Assembly: GCA_002151545.1 (NCBI GenBank)
Contig: CP021237.1
Coordinates: 62,001 to 126,000 of the forward strand
Direction of reading: 5' to 3'
DNA from: Sphingobacteriaceae bacterium GW460-11-11-14-LB5
GTDB taxonomy: Bacteria; Bacteroidota; Bacteroidia; Sphingobacteriales; Sphingobacteriaceae
Length of the DNA: 64,000 bases
Position numbers and translations under genes: made by a program. Under the pieces are notes generated by a model. That model was not told the origin of the DNA. It saw only the letters and a program-made list of their open reading frames with translations, and did not search any database. Shown here piece by piece: positions 1-9,061 of the stretch (its first letter is position 1; every line of letters starts with the position of its first letter).

Positions 1-698
1 CTGCAATTGCAGGTTTCGCCAATATCTCAAAAGAAAACAGTGGTGCTCAGCTGGCAGGTTTTATGAACTGGACTTCGAAAAATGTTTCAGCCGTACAGGT
101 TGGAGGTTTTATGAATAAAGCGGGTGATGTAAAAGGATCGCAAATTGCAGGTTTTATCAATGTGGCTAAGAAAGTGAAAGGCGTACAGCTTGCGGGTTTT
201 ATTAACGTGGCCGATAGCAGCGATTATCCGATTGGGATTATCAATATTGTTAAAAATGGCGAGAAAAGTATAGCCTTAACCACCAACCAGAATTTAACTA
301 CGATGGCCACATTCAGATCGGGTGGGAAAGTATTGTATGGTATTATTGGTGCAGGTTATAATTTTAAGAATAAAGAAGAAGTTTACGCTTTCGAAGCCGG
401 TTTAGGGGCTCATTTTTTTCAGTCAGAACACTTTAGGTTAAATGCAGAACTTACCGCCGGCTCATTGCAAAACTTTAAACGGGGCAATTATTTCAAATCT
501 ACCTTTCAATTATTGCCTTCACTTAGGATAGGTCCTAATTTAGAAATATTTGCGGGTCCGTCGTTCAATTTTGTATCAACCAATACAGAAGAAGGAAAAA
601 CCTTACAGAAACACTACGTAAAAAGTTGGGACAGAAAAGACAATACTTTACATGCCCTGTTTTTAGGTTATACAGGTGGTTTGGCAATTAGTTTTTAA
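1..698 (+). CDS. LA_2272-type surface repeat protein, 5' end outside window
   Basis: The reading frame is already open at base 3, so the gene starts before the window. The visible part has degenerate repeats of about 20 residues of the form G-x-Q-[LIV]-A-G-F-[IM]-N, typical of LA_2272 surface-repeat proteins. A C-terminal region of about 130 residues follows; it looks like amphipathic beta strands and ends in Phe, as many outer-membrane barrels do. It is a paralogue of the protein at 2395-4131, which shares the repeats and the C-terminal GP-[NA]-x-[ES]-[IF]-F-A-G-P-like motif. Whether it also has an N-terminal STN domain cannot be seen. The role is unknown; a surface-exposed outer-membrane location is inferred. 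Confidence 0.8.
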   Translation, partial: AIAGFANISKENSGAQLAGFMNWTSKNVSAVQVGGFMNKAGDVKGSQIAGFINVAKKVKGVQLAGFINVADSSDYPIGIINIVKNGEKSIALTTNQNLTTMATFRSGGKVLYGIIGAGYNFKNKEEVYAFEAGLGAHFFQSEHFRLNAELTAGSLQNFKRGNYFKSTFQLLPSLRIGPNLEIFAGPSFNFVSTNTEEGKTLQKHYVKSWDRKDNTLHALFLGYTGGLAISF

Positions 699-818
699 GA
701 TAAATGATTGAATGAGTGAGATTTGAATGATTGAATTGGTGCACGAGTTAACATTCGGTTATGCTATCATTCCATCCTTCAGTCATTCCCTTATTCAAAA
801 TTCAAAAATTAATAAACA

Positions 819-826
819 TATATTTG
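819..826 (+). promoter_or_regulatory. candidate Bacteroidota -7 box for the ECF sigma gene
   Basis: TATATTTG matches the Bacteroidota primary-sigma -7 consensus TAnnTTTG exactly. No convincing -33 TTTG is seen at the expected distance. If it is used, transcription starts near 832, which excludes the longer in-frame start at 761 and favours GTG at 842. Confidence 0.35.
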
Positions 827-841
827 ACTACAATTAAACCC

Positions 842-1426
842 GTGGAATTAACAGCAGTAGCTTCCGGAATTACAGATCAATACCATGATGATGCCGCATT
901 TGAGCATTTGTTCAAAACGCATTACCATGCGCTGCACGCTTATGCTCAGGTGATTTTAAAAGATGAAGATGTTGCAGAAGAAATTGTTCAGGGAATGTTC
1001 TTAAAGTTTTGGGAAAAAAGGGAAAGCCTTAAAATACAATCTATAAAAGCATATCTCTACAAATGTGTTTACAACGATAGTTTAAACTACATTAAACAGG
1101 AAAAAACCAAAAGCAAATATCAGGAATTTACGGTACACAGCATGAATACAGAACATGAACCTGCCGCTGCAAAAGTAGAATTTACTGAGCTGCAGCAGCA
1201 TTTAAGAGATGCCTTGAACCATTTGCCCGAGCAATGCCGCACCATTTTTCAAATGAGCAGGTTCGAAGAATTGAAATACCGCGAAATTGCCGATCATTTA
1301 GGTTTATCAATCAAAACGGTAGAAAATCAAATGGGAAAAGCGTTAAGGATTTTAAGATTAAAACTGGCTGATTTTCTGGTGTTTATTTTACTTGGATTAT
1401 GGTATTATAATGATTTTTTTAATTAG
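842..1426 (+). CDS. RNA polymerase sigma-70 factor, ECF (FecI-like)
   Basis: This is an ECF sigma factor of the Bacteroidota FecI-like class. Region 2 contains the AEEIVQGMFLKFWEKRE helix, with the usual (D/E)-(V/I)-V-Q-x-x-F-x-x-(F/L)-W pattern. Region 4 contains the helix-turn-helix YREIADHLGLSIKTVENQM near the C-terminus. Length (about 195 aa) fits the family. The frame is open back to 761, but those extra residues are not sigma-like and a -7 box lies inside them, so GTG at 842 is preferred. The FecR gene starts 10 bases downstream, so the two are a regulator/anti-sigma pair. It probably controls the following surface-repeat gene. Confidence 0.9.
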   Translation: MELTAVASGITDQYHDDAAFEHLFKTHYHALHAYAQVILKDEDVAEEIVQGMFLKFWEKRESLKIQSIKAYLYKCVYNDSLNYIKQEKTKSKYQEFTVHSMNTEHEPAAAKVEFTELQQHLRDALNHLPEQCRTIFQMSRFEELKYREIADHLGLSIKTVENQMGKALRILRLKLADFLVFILLGLWYYNDFFN

Positions 1427-1435
1427 AAGAAGCGC

Positions 1436-2395
1436 ATGACTGATGAATTATTGATAAAGGTTCTTCTAAAAGAAAGTACTGAAGAAGAAAACGAAAAGGT
1501 AGAAAAGTGGTTAAATGCTGCCGAAGCCAACAAAAAACATTTCTCGGAGCTGGAAACCATCTGGCAGGTAAGCAACACCCTAAAAAACGAAAACAAGAGG
1601 GACGAAGAGCAGGCATGGACAAGTTTTAAGGCGAGAAGAGCAGATTTAAAACCACAGAAGGAAAACATCAGGCCCTTAAATGCCGGTAAAGTGTGGCTAA
1701 GGATTGCTGCGGTATTGTTTATTGCCCTGGGCGGATGGATCGCCTACAGTTTATATGGTCCGGGAAAATATACTGAACTCACCGCTACCGCTCAGGTTCG
1801 TACGGAAACCTTACCTGATGGATCAGCACTTACCTTAAACAAGAATACCAGAATAAGTTATGTCGCTAACTTTAAAAACAACAGAAAACTGAAATTAGAA
1901 CAGGGTGATGTGTTTTTTGATGTAGCGAAAGATAAAACACATCCTTTTGTAATCGATATCGAAAAGATAAGTGTAGAAGTAGTGGGTACCTCATTCAACA
2001 TTAAACATCTTAAAGAGGATACTGAAATTAATGTAGAAACCGGCATTGTGAAGGTTTGTCTGGCCAATGATGTGATTAAACTTTATAAAGGCGAGAAAAT
2101 TATCATTAATGGCAATACCCGTAAACTGGTAAAAGAACAAAGTACCGATCAGCTTTACAACTATTACCGCAGCAACTTGTTCCAGGCGAATAACATTGCT
2201 TTATCCAAACTGGTAAATGCCTTGAATGAGGCCTATGGAAGCAACATCACTTTGGATGAAAAGATTAAGGGCTTAACCATCAATACCACATTAAAAATGG
2301 GATCGATCAACCAGAACCTTTACATTATCTGCCAAACCTTAAATTTACAGTTATCCCGTAACGGCAACACCATTTTGTTGTCTGATAAAAAATAA
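1436..2395 (+). CDS. FecR-family anti-sigma factor
   Basis: This is an inner-membrane anti-sigma regulator. A cytoplasmic N-terminal helical part (residues 1-80, DUF4880-like) is followed by one membrane segment near 86-105. A periplasmic FecR domain follows, containing LPDGSALTLNKNTRI and the G-D-V-F-F-D-V motif. A DUF4974-like C-terminal domain of about 70 residues ends the protein. Length (319 aa) is normal. It sits directly after the ECF sigma gene, and its TAA stop shares a base with the ATG of the next gene, so the three are translationally linked. It should hold the sigma factor inactive until signalled from the periplasm. Confidence 0.9.
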   Translation: MTDELLIKVLLKESTEEENEKVEKWLNAAEANKKHFSELETIWQVSNTLKNENKRDEEQAWTSFKARRADLKPQKENIRPLNAGKVWLRIAAVLFIALGGWIAYSLYGPGKYTELTATAQVRTETLPDGSALTLNKNTRISYVANFKNNRKLKLEQGDVFFDVAKDKTHPFVIDIEKISVEVVGTSFNIKHLKEDTEINVETGIVKVCLANDVIKLYKGEKIIINGNTRKLVKEQSTDQLYNYYRSNLFQANNIALSKLVNALNEAYGSNITLDEKIKGLTINTTLKMGSINQNLYIICQTLNLQLSRNGNTILLSDKK

Positions 2396-4131
2396 TGAAG
2401 ACAAGACTAATTATTTTATTGCTCTTTATTTCGGGCTATTGTAGCGCGCAGGTTACTACGGTCGATTACAGACGGAATTTGTCAAAAGGAGTAAGCCTGA
2501 ATGTTAAGCAAGAAAAGGTTGGCAATGTTTTGCAGATGTTAAGCAAAGCCGGCGGATTTTATTTTTCTTATAATGGTGTGCTGTTCAGGCAGGATAGTCT
2601 GGTGAACCTGAATGTGAGAAATGTGCCGGTGCGTGAGGTTTTAGATCATCTGTTTGATGGTAAGGTAGATTATAAAGAAAATGCCGAATATATTATTTTA
2701 CGCTATGCTGTAAATCATTTAACCATAGAAGCGGAACATATTGCTAATGGCGACAATGAATATGCAATAAGCGGTTATGTGGTTGATACCAGGACAGGGA
2801 ATAAAGTGAAGCAGGCCAGTGTTTACGAAAAAAAACTGCTTCAGGCTGCGCTTACAGATAACAGTGGTTATTTTACATTACGTTTTAGAGGCGAGCACAG
2901 TGGTGTCATTTTAACGGCAAGTAAAGAAACCTATCGCGATACCGCCCTGGTTTTTTTGGCTGATATCAATATAAAACCCGGAAAATACGAAGATCCGGAT
3001 AAAGAGAAAGGTGCATTTTTCTCCAATACTTTTGGCGGAAGGGGAATATGGCGTTTTTTGCTTTCATCAAAGCAACGCATCCAAAACCTGAATATCCCCG
3101 ATTTTTTAGCGCAGACGCCTTTTCAGGCATCGTTTACGCCTGGCTTAAGCTCGCACGGTAGTATGAGCTCCAGTGTTGTGAACAAAGCATCGTTAAATAT
3201 CCTTGGTGGTTATACCGCCGGAACAAATGGTTTTGAAATCGCTGGTGTGTTTAACTTAACCAAAGGGGATATTAAAAAGATTCAAATGGCAGGTTTGTTC
3301 AATGTCGTAGGCGGATCGGTAAAAGGTACGCAGTTGTCGGGGGCATACAATGATGTAAACCTCAATATGGATGGAGTACAGGTGGCTGGTTTGTTAAACA
3401 GAGTAGAAAGTAATGTCAGGGGTTTGCAATTGGCCGGGGCAGGCAACATCGCAGGTAAAGATGTTAAAGGAGCGCAGGTAGCCGGATTGATTAATGTGAG
3501 TAAGAATACCACTGGCGTTCAGCTGGCAGGGGTATTGAATAAAACCTCGGGGCGTTTAAAGGGTATGCAGCTTTCCGGATTGGTTAACCATGCTCAAAAC
3601 ATGGATGGTTTTCAGCTTGGCGTGGTTAACCTGGCTGATTCCTCCTCAGGGGTTAGTATCGGTTTAATCAACTTATCCGATAATGGCTACCGTAAAATAA
3701 CCGTGTATAGCAATGAGCTAATCAATACCAACATCGCTTTTAAAACCGGAAATGCCAATCTATACACCTTATTAATTGCGGGTAAAAATTTTTCAGATAC
3801 TGCCCGGCTATTTACTTTTGGATTAGGCCTTGGTCATGACTTTATCTTAAACAAACGCTTCTCCGTGGCCGCTGAGGGCACCATCCAATCGATATATCCT
3901 GGCCGTGTTGAAGAAGCAAATACCCTATACAGGCTACAAACACACCTGCAGTTTAATGTTTTGTCGAGGCTTGCTTTTTTTGCCGGACCAGCTTATTCGT
4001 ATTACGTAAAGGGCGAGGCAATTCCTGGTGAAACAGATCAAAAAGAAGTGGCTCCTGCCTGGCATCGTCGCTTTAAAAATGGCACTCAAGGTTGGCTAGG
4101 CTGGAACTTCGGCCTTACGGTTTCATTGTAG
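2395..4131 (+). CDS. exported STN / carboxypeptidase-regulatory-like / LA_2272 surface repeat protein
   Basis: A signal peptide (about residues 1-19, cleavage after CSA) is followed by an STN-like domain (about 25-105), the periplasmic signalling domain of FecA-type receptors and secretins. A CarboxypepD_reg-like beta-sandwich (about 123-185, beginning ISGYVVDTRTGNKV) comes next. Then come about eight LA_2272 repeats (Q-[LVM]-[AS]-G-[LVA]-x-N) and a C-terminal beta-rich region. There is no TonB-dependent receptor plug or barrel. The gene overlaps the fecR stop by one base, so this protein is the likely partner that passes a surface signal to FecR through the STN domain. That link is inferred from context. 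Confidence 0.8.
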   Translation: MKTRLIILLLFISGYCSAQVTTVDYRRNLSKGVSLNVKQEKVGNVLQMLSKAGGFYFSYNGVLFRQDSLVNLNVRNVPVREVLDHLFDGKVDYKENAEYIILRYAVNHLTIEAEHIANGDNEYAISGYVVDTRTGNKVKQASVYEKKLLQAALTDNSGYFTLRFRGEHSGVILTASKETYRDTALVFLADINIKPGKYEDPDKEKGAFFSNTFGGRGIWRFLLSSKQRIQNLNIPDFLAQTPFQASFTPGLSSHGSMSSSVVNKASLNILGGYTAGTNGFEIAGVFNLTKGDIKKIQMAGLFNVVGGSVKGTQLSGAYNDVNLNMDGVQVAGLLNRVESNVRGLQLAGAGNIAGKDVKGAQVAGLINVSKNTTGVQLAGVLNKTSGRLKGMQLSGLVNHAQNMDGFQLGVVNLADSSSGVSIGLINLSDNGYRKITVYSNELINTNIAFKTGNANLYTLLIAGKNFSDTARLFTFGLGLGHDFILNKRFSVAAEGTIQSIYPGRVEEANTLYRLQTHLQFNVLSRLAFFAGPAYSYYVKGEAIPGETDQKEVAPAWHRRFKNGTQGWLGWNFGLTVSL

Positions 4132-4205
4132 GAACAGTATTTTACTGGTTTCGCTGTTTGAATTATGGGGCATTTTCTGTAATATTGATTAAGTTCATTT
4201 TATTT

Positions 4206-6689
4206 ATGCCTTTGAAAATTTATCGTTTTTATCTGTTGACAGGTATTTTCCTGCTGATCTGTTTTGCCGTTCGGGCTCAAAAACAAGACAGTTCACCTCT
4301 TGGTGCATTAACCGATACTACAAAAAAAGGTTTTGTGGCCAAAATGCAGGAGTTTGGCCGTAGGTCGGCTATCAAGAGTAAAAGTGACTTCGATGCCGAT
4401 AAAGCTACACTTGTGCAGACCAAAATCTTCGATGAAATCAGAACAGTTATGCAAAAGGCAAAAATGTATCTGAAAACCAGTGTGGATACTGTAGGGACAA
4501 AAACTGAATTGGAGCAGATCAAGGCAGATTTTATGCTTGCCGGAGATGGTGTTTTTACCAATAAAGGAACCTCGCAAACTTTTAGAAACCTTACTGCTAC
4601 TTCAAAAATTATAAATGAACTGCTTAATAAAGCCAAAGTAAGGAAAACAAGTCTTGATTTGCGGCAACAGGAACTTGATAATTTCCGTTATCGTTTAGAT
4701 TCTCTTTCGAGCGTGCCTGCGTTATTTAAGTTTCCAGCAGATTCTCTGGAATTGGCGGGATACCTAAAAAAAATCGCCGTAGTTGCCTATGAAATAGCAC
4801 CCATTGATACAGCCCTTAAGCAGGCCAGCGGAAATATTCAGACACTTCTGAACCAGATTAATTTAGAAGTGTCGAGCCTTCAGGTCAGCCTGGATGAAAT
4901 CGATATTTATCAACGTAAAATGGCTTACAATGTCCTTGGACGGGATTTCGGTAATATTTGGCAACCCGTGGGTTTTTACAGGCCATTTGGCGAAATTTTA
5001 AGTTTCTCCAAAATAAAAGGTCTGCTCACGCTAAACTTTTATTCCGAAAATAATTCAGGCAAACTACTCATCTTGGTTTTGCTGACAGCCATTTCGTTTA
5101 TTTACCTGCGTTCATTGAAACGGATCTATACCGCAAGGGAACTTTTAAAAGCAGATTTTGAAGGTCAGCTTGTATTGCGCTACCCGCTGGCATCTGCAAT
5201 ACTACTGGTGCTCAGTCTTTTTCAATTTATTTTTATATCGCCTCCGTTTATCCTCAGTGTTATTTTCTGGTTAATCTCGTGCGTTTGCCTAACCATCATT
5301 TTTAAAGGATATATTTCTAAGTACTGGCTCCGTGTTTGGGCTGTTATGGTGCTGTTTTTTATTTTGGCTTCGGCTGATAATTTGATTTTACAGGCTTCCA
5401 GAACAGAACGCTGGTTGATATTAATTGCCGCTGTTACAGGCGTAGTGTCAGGGCTTATCATACTCCTCCAGAAAAAGCAACAGGAACTCAGAGAAAAATG
5501 GATTACCTATTCTATCAGTTTTATGGTCATCCTCGAAATCTTTGCCGTTCTGGCCGATATATTTGGTCGCTATAACCTGGCAAAAACACTTTTTATCGGC
5601 GGTTATCTTAATGTGGTTGTCGCTATTCTTTTTTTATGGGTAGTCAGGTTTATTAATGAAGGTTTATTACTGGCATTCGATGTATATACCGTTCAGGACA
5701 AAAAGCTTTTCTATCTTAATTTTGAGCGCGTAGGAAAACAAGCGCCATTACTACTTTATGCGTTGCTGGTATTTGGCTGGCTCATTTTAATGGGGAGGAA
5801 CTTTCCTGCTTTCGAATATCTGGCAAAACCACTTGGTAATTTCTTTAGCCAGGACAGAACACTCGGTAATTATACCTTTAGTATTAATGGTTTAGTATTG
5901 TTTGTGGCCATTATGGCTATTTCGGTATTGGTATCTAAAATCGTTTCTTTCTTCGCATCTGATGAGCATTTAGCGGTTGATAAAGATAGCAAGCAAAAAA
6001 AACGCGGACTGGGCAGCTGGATTTTATTGATTAGGATTTTTATCCTGGGCATTGGCTTATTTTTAGCCATTGCAGCGGCAGGTATCCCGATGGATCGGAT
6101 TACCATCGTACTTGGCGCACTTGGTGTTGGTATTGGTTTTGGCTTGCAAACGCTGGTGAATAACCTGGTGAGTGGTCTGATCATTGCTTTTGAAAAACCG
6201 GTAAATGTGGGCGATATTGTAGATGTTGATGGCCAGGGAGGAACAATGAAATCAATTGGTTTCAGAAGCAGCGTAATCTCTACCTGGGATGGGGCAGATG
6301 TAGTGATGCCTAATGGCGATCTTTTAAATTCACATCTCGTTAATTGGTCGCTGGCCGGAAACCGGAAGAGGGTATCGATAACATTGGGAATTGCCTATGA
6401 TGCCGATCTGGAGAAATGCAGACGTGTAATCGGCGAAGTTTTAGATGCAGAGCAGCGGATTAACAAAAACCCTGGCCCGGTAATACAGTACGAACAGTTT
6501 GGCTCGAGTACCATCGATTTAAGAATTTATTTCTGGGCGAAACACATCCGTGAGGCGAATGCCACCCGAAGCGACCTGATTGTGGCCATTTCGGAAGCCT
6601 TTAAAGCCAATAATATTTCCATTCCTTTTCCACGTCAGGATGTACACCTGCATTATCCAGACAAAGAAGGCGAGCTGCCTCAGGCTTAA
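4206..6689 (+). CDS. large MscS-family mechanosensitive ion channel
   Basis: This is a small-conductance mechanosensitive channel of the large MscK/YbiO-like type (about 827 aa). The ATG at 4206 is chosen because it begins a clean signal peptide ending VRAQ; the frame is open back to 4092 but overlaps the previous gene. A periplasmic helical domain (about 25-270) is followed by many membrane helices. The MscS core includes the pore helix GALGVGIGFGLQTLVNN and the beta domain with FEKPVNVGDIVDVDG, which then continues into the alpha/beta cage region. It should release solutes on hypo-osmotic shock. It appears monocistronic. Confidence 0.9.
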   Translation: MPLKIYRFYLLTGIFLLICFAVRAQKQDSSPLGALTDTTKKGFVAKMQEFGRRSAIKSKSDFDADKATLVQTKIFDEIRTVMQKAKMYLKTSVDTVGTKTELEQIKADFMLAGDGVFTNKGTSQTFRNLTATSKIINELLNKAKVRKTSLDLRQQELDNFRYRLDSLSSVPALFKFPADSLELAGYLKKIAVVAYEIAPIDTALKQASGNIQTLLNQINLEVSSLQVSLDEIDIYQRKMAYNVLGRDFGNIWQPVGFYRPFGEILSFSKIKGLLTLNFYSENNSGKLLILVLLTAISFIYLRSLKRIYTARELLKADFEGQLVLRYPLASAILLVLSLFQFIFISPPFILSVIFWLISCVCLTIIFKGYISKYWLRVWAVMVLFFILASADNLILQASRTERWLILIAAVTGVVSGLIILLQKKQQELREKWITYSISFMVILEIFAVLADIFGRYNLAKTLFIGGYLNVVVAILFLWVVRFINEGLLLAFDVYTVQDKKLFYLNFERVGKQAPLLLYALLVFGWLILMGRNFPAFEYLAKPLGNFFSQDRTLGNYTFSINGLVLFVAIMAISVLVSKIVSFFASDEHLAVDKDSKQKKRGLGSWILLIRIFILGIGLFLAIAAAGIPMDRITIVLGALGVGIGFGLQTLVNNLVSGLIIAFEKPVNVGDIVDVDGQGGTMKSIGFRSSVISTWDGADVVMPNGDLLNSHLVNWSLAGNRKRVSITLGIAYDADLEKCRRVIGEVLDAEQRINKNPGPVIQYEQFGSSTIDLRIYFWAKHIREANATRSDLIVAISEAFKANNISIPFPRQDVHLHYPDKEGELPQA

Positions 6690-6718
6690 TAAAGAATGGT
6701 TTAATACCTTAAAAATTT

Positions 6719-7186
6719 ATGGCAACCATATCGAAAATTAAAATAGTTGATGATCGGGAACTGAGGGCTGAAATTGATCACCTTTACGAGAAAACAGATC
6801 AGGTGGCTTTAGCAAAGTGGGCAATCAGCTGTGCCAAAAATGTATTAACCTTTGTGCCGGACGAAAATATAAATTTATCCATTATTGAAACCGGATTCGA
6901 AATAAATAAACGTTGGCAAGCGGGAAAAGCAAGTGTTCATGAGGTTAGACAGGCTGGTTTCAAAATTCATGCGCTTGCCCGCACAAGTAGCACAGCAGTA
7001 ATGACAAATGCGATTAGAACTGCTGGTCAGGCAGTAGCTGTTGGGCACATGAGAGAACATGCTATGGTATGCGCTGATTATGCCATTAAAACCATTGGCC
7101 TGGCTTTCCAAAATGATTTAAACCGGATAAAAGCCGAACGTACCTGGCAATTGGAAACGTTAAAGCATGTTTTAGCTGAAGCTTAA
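6719..7186 (+). CDS. Imm5-like putative immunity protein
   Basis: This is a soluble, all-helical protein of 155 aa. The pattern ALAKWAISCAKNVLTF, then W-x-x-G-x-x-x-x-x-x-x-R, then alanine-rich helices with the A-V-G-H-M-x-x-H-A motif, resembles the Imm5-like family annotated as putative immunity proteins. No toxin gene is adjacent; neighbours are an MscS channel 29 bases upstream and a YdeI-like gene. The immunity label is therefore only a family name here and the real role is unknown. Confidence 0.6.
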   Translation: MATISKIKIVDDRELRAEIDHLYEKTDQVALAKWAISCAKNVLTFVPDENINLSIIETGFEINKRWQAGKASVHEVRQAGFKIHALARTSSTAVMTNAIRTAGQAVAVGHMREHAMVCADYAIKTIGLAFQNDLNRIKAERTWQLETLKHVLAEA

Positions 7187-7326
7187 ATCAGGTATTATCC
7201 AAAATTTTTTAAAAAATTAAAATCCACACTGACATAGGGTTGTCACTGAGGCTGCTAAATTTGTCCCATCATTTAAAATAATTTAAGGGCAATCTGTTTC
7301 ATCAAAATTATTTTATTGATTGCGAA

Positions 7327-7920
7327 ATGGTAGAAAACAAAGGAAAAGATATAGAAACTTTTTGCCCGGGCAGCATTAATGAATGGCGGAACTGGTTAGT
7401 TGAGCATCATGAGCTTAAATCGTCGGTTTGGCTTGTTTATAGCAAGAAAGGCACGGGTTTGCCAAGCATTACCTGGAGTGAAGCTGTAGATGAGGCCCTT
7501 TGTTTCGGCTGGATAGACAGTACAAAAAAAACGATAGATGAGAAGACGTTTATGCAGTTTTTCAGTAAACGGAAACCCAATAGCGTTTGGTCGAAAATTA
7601 ATAAGGAAAAGGTAAAGCGACTATTGGCACAAGAACTGATGACCAAAGCAGGCTTAAAAGCCATTAAAAAAGCTAAACAAAACGGCTCATGGAAAGCTTT
7701 AGATGCAGCTGAAACACTTAAAATACCTAAAGATTTAGCTACAGAATTTAAAACCAGAAAAGACGCTAAGATTTTTTTTCTTGGCTTAAGTAAATCGGTT
7801 AAAAAATCCCTCCTGCAATGGATTGTGCTAGCCAAAAAAACAGAAACCCGGCAAAACAGAATTCTGGAACTCGTAAATTCTTCATCTGAAAACGTATTGC
7901 CAAAGCCATTTCGCCGCTAG
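7327..7920 (+). CDS. YdeI/OmpD-associated family protein
   Basis: The protein (197 aa, cytoplasmic) has the family's hallmark sequence W-x-x-W-L-x-x-x-H and a later W-S-E-A-V-D-E-A-L-C-F-G-W-I-D-S block. A basic C-terminal helical region contains SVWSKINKEKV. Bacterial members are named for bacteriocin protection and OmpD association, but their biochemical role is not established. It stands alone between the Imm5-like gene and a WYL regulator. Confidence 0.85.
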   Translation: MVENKGKDIETFCPGSINEWRNWLVEHHELKSSVWLVYSKKGTGLPSITWSEAVDEALCFGWIDSTKKTIDEKTFMQFFSKRKPNSVWSKINKEKVKRLLAQELMTKAGLKAIKKAKQNGSWKALDAAETLKIPKDLATEFKTRKDAKIFFLGLSKSVKKSLLQWIVLAKKTETRQNRILELVNSSSENVLPKPFRR

Positions 7921-7969
7921 CGTGCAAACCATCTAAATTACTGTTAATGTAAATACCTACATTTTAAAA

Positions 7970-8938
7970 ATGGATATTACCAAAAGATTTGACCGGATAC
8001 TACAGATATTTTTTCTGCTGCAATCAAAATCCGTAGTCACTACAGATGAATTACAAAAGCGGTTCGAAATCAGTTTAAGAACGATTTACAGGGATTTAAA
8101 AGCCCTGGAGATTGCCGGTATTCCGATCGTAAATGAATTAGGATCTGGTTATTCGATTATGGAAGGATTTAGGCTGCAACCATCGAGGTTTAGCCAGGAA
8201 GAAATTCTCAGTTTAATGGTTGCCGAAAAAGTGATGCAAAAACATGAAACCGACTTTGTTAAAAAACATTTCGAAGCCGCGCTGATCAAAATAAAAAGTT
8301 CGTTTCAGGTAAATCAAAAAAGAGATTTTCTACATTTAGAAGATACCGTACATCTTAAAAACGACTTAAAATCTAAAGATTATCTGCCCAATATTATTGA
8401 TGTTTTACTCAATAGTACCTTAAAGAAAAAAATAACCCATATCAATTATCTCAAAAGTGGAGATATTCATGCGGTTAGCCGATCTGTTGAACCAATCGGT
8501 GTATTTTACGAACACAGTCTTTGGTATCTTTTAGCCTATTGCCATTTAAGGAAAGATTACCGCAATTTTAGATTAGACCGGATTAAAAAAGTTTCCATAC
8601 TCGAAGAAAGTTTCACCATTACACACCCGCCAATTAATGAATTCAGGGATAAAGGCCTATCCGAAAATATGCTGAAAATCGAAATCAGGGTAGACCGGAA
8701 GTATGCGCATTTTTTATATTGGGAACGACAGATTTTCGGATTTACAGGCGAAGAAATTTCAGATGATTTTGTGGTCATGTACTTCGACTGTTCTCTTTCT
8801 GAAGTTTCTTTCGTGCGCTGGTTTGTTAAATTTGTTGATGTAGCCGAAATTATAGAACCAGCCCATTTGAATAATGAACTGGTTGAGATAATGGAATCTG
8901 GTTTAAAGAGATTAAAAAACAAAGAGGCTATATCATAA
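7970..8938 (+). CDS. YafY-type WYL-domain transcriptional regulator
   Basis: The N-terminal DeoR-like helix-turn-helix (about residues 1-60) has the TTDELQKRFEISLRTIYRD motif. A WYL domain (about 140-230) follows, with EPIGVFYEHSLWYLLAYC and NFRLDRIKKV, and then a WCX-like C-terminal extension. WYL domains sense ligands or nucleic acids. The convergent DinB gene 120 bases away is a common neighbour of YafY-type regulators and may be a target. The last 17 bases of the gene, including the stop codon, form one arm of a long inverted repeat (8922-9054). Confidence 0.88.
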   Translation: MDITKRFDRILQIFFLLQSKSVVTTDELQKRFEISLRTIYRDLKALEIAGIPIVNELGSGYSIMEGFRLQPSRFSQEEILSLMVAEKVMQKHETDFVKKHFEAALIKIKSSFQVNQKRDFLHLEDTVHLKNDLKSKDYLPNIIDVLLNSTLKKKITHINYLKSGDIHAVSRSVEPIGVFYEHSLWYLLAYCHLRKDYRNFRLDRIKKVSILEESFTITHPPINEFRDKGLSENMLKIEIRVDRKYAHFLYWERQIFGFTGEEISDDFVVMYFDCSLSEVSFVRWFVKFVDVAEIIEPAHLNNELVEIMESGLKRLKNKEAIS

Positions 8939-9054
8939 ATATAGAATTGTCATCCTGAGCCTGTCGAAGGACTTATTTAAATACCTCGTAAGGTGTTTGA
9001 CAGGCTCAACATGACAGTATCTGAGGTGAAATAGCCTTTATGATACAGCCTCTT
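8922..9054. repeat. 133-bp nested inverted-repeat element overlapping the WYL gene stop
   Basis: The outer arms 8922-8939 and 9037-9054 pair at 17 of 18 positions. The inner arms 8948-8965 and 8999-9016 pair at 16 of 18. The inner arm carries the GTCATCCTGAGC core known from Bacteroidota intergenic repeats. A related copy of one half lies at 17692-17733. The element may act as a bidirectional terminator or mRNA-stabilising hairpin between the convergent genes. Confidence 0.8.
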
Positions 9055-9061
9055 GCTTTTT

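Noticed and set aside
6719..7186. Toxin/immunity pair
   Set aside because: The Imm5-like protein has no adjacent toxin, polymorphic C-terminal domain or secretion partner.
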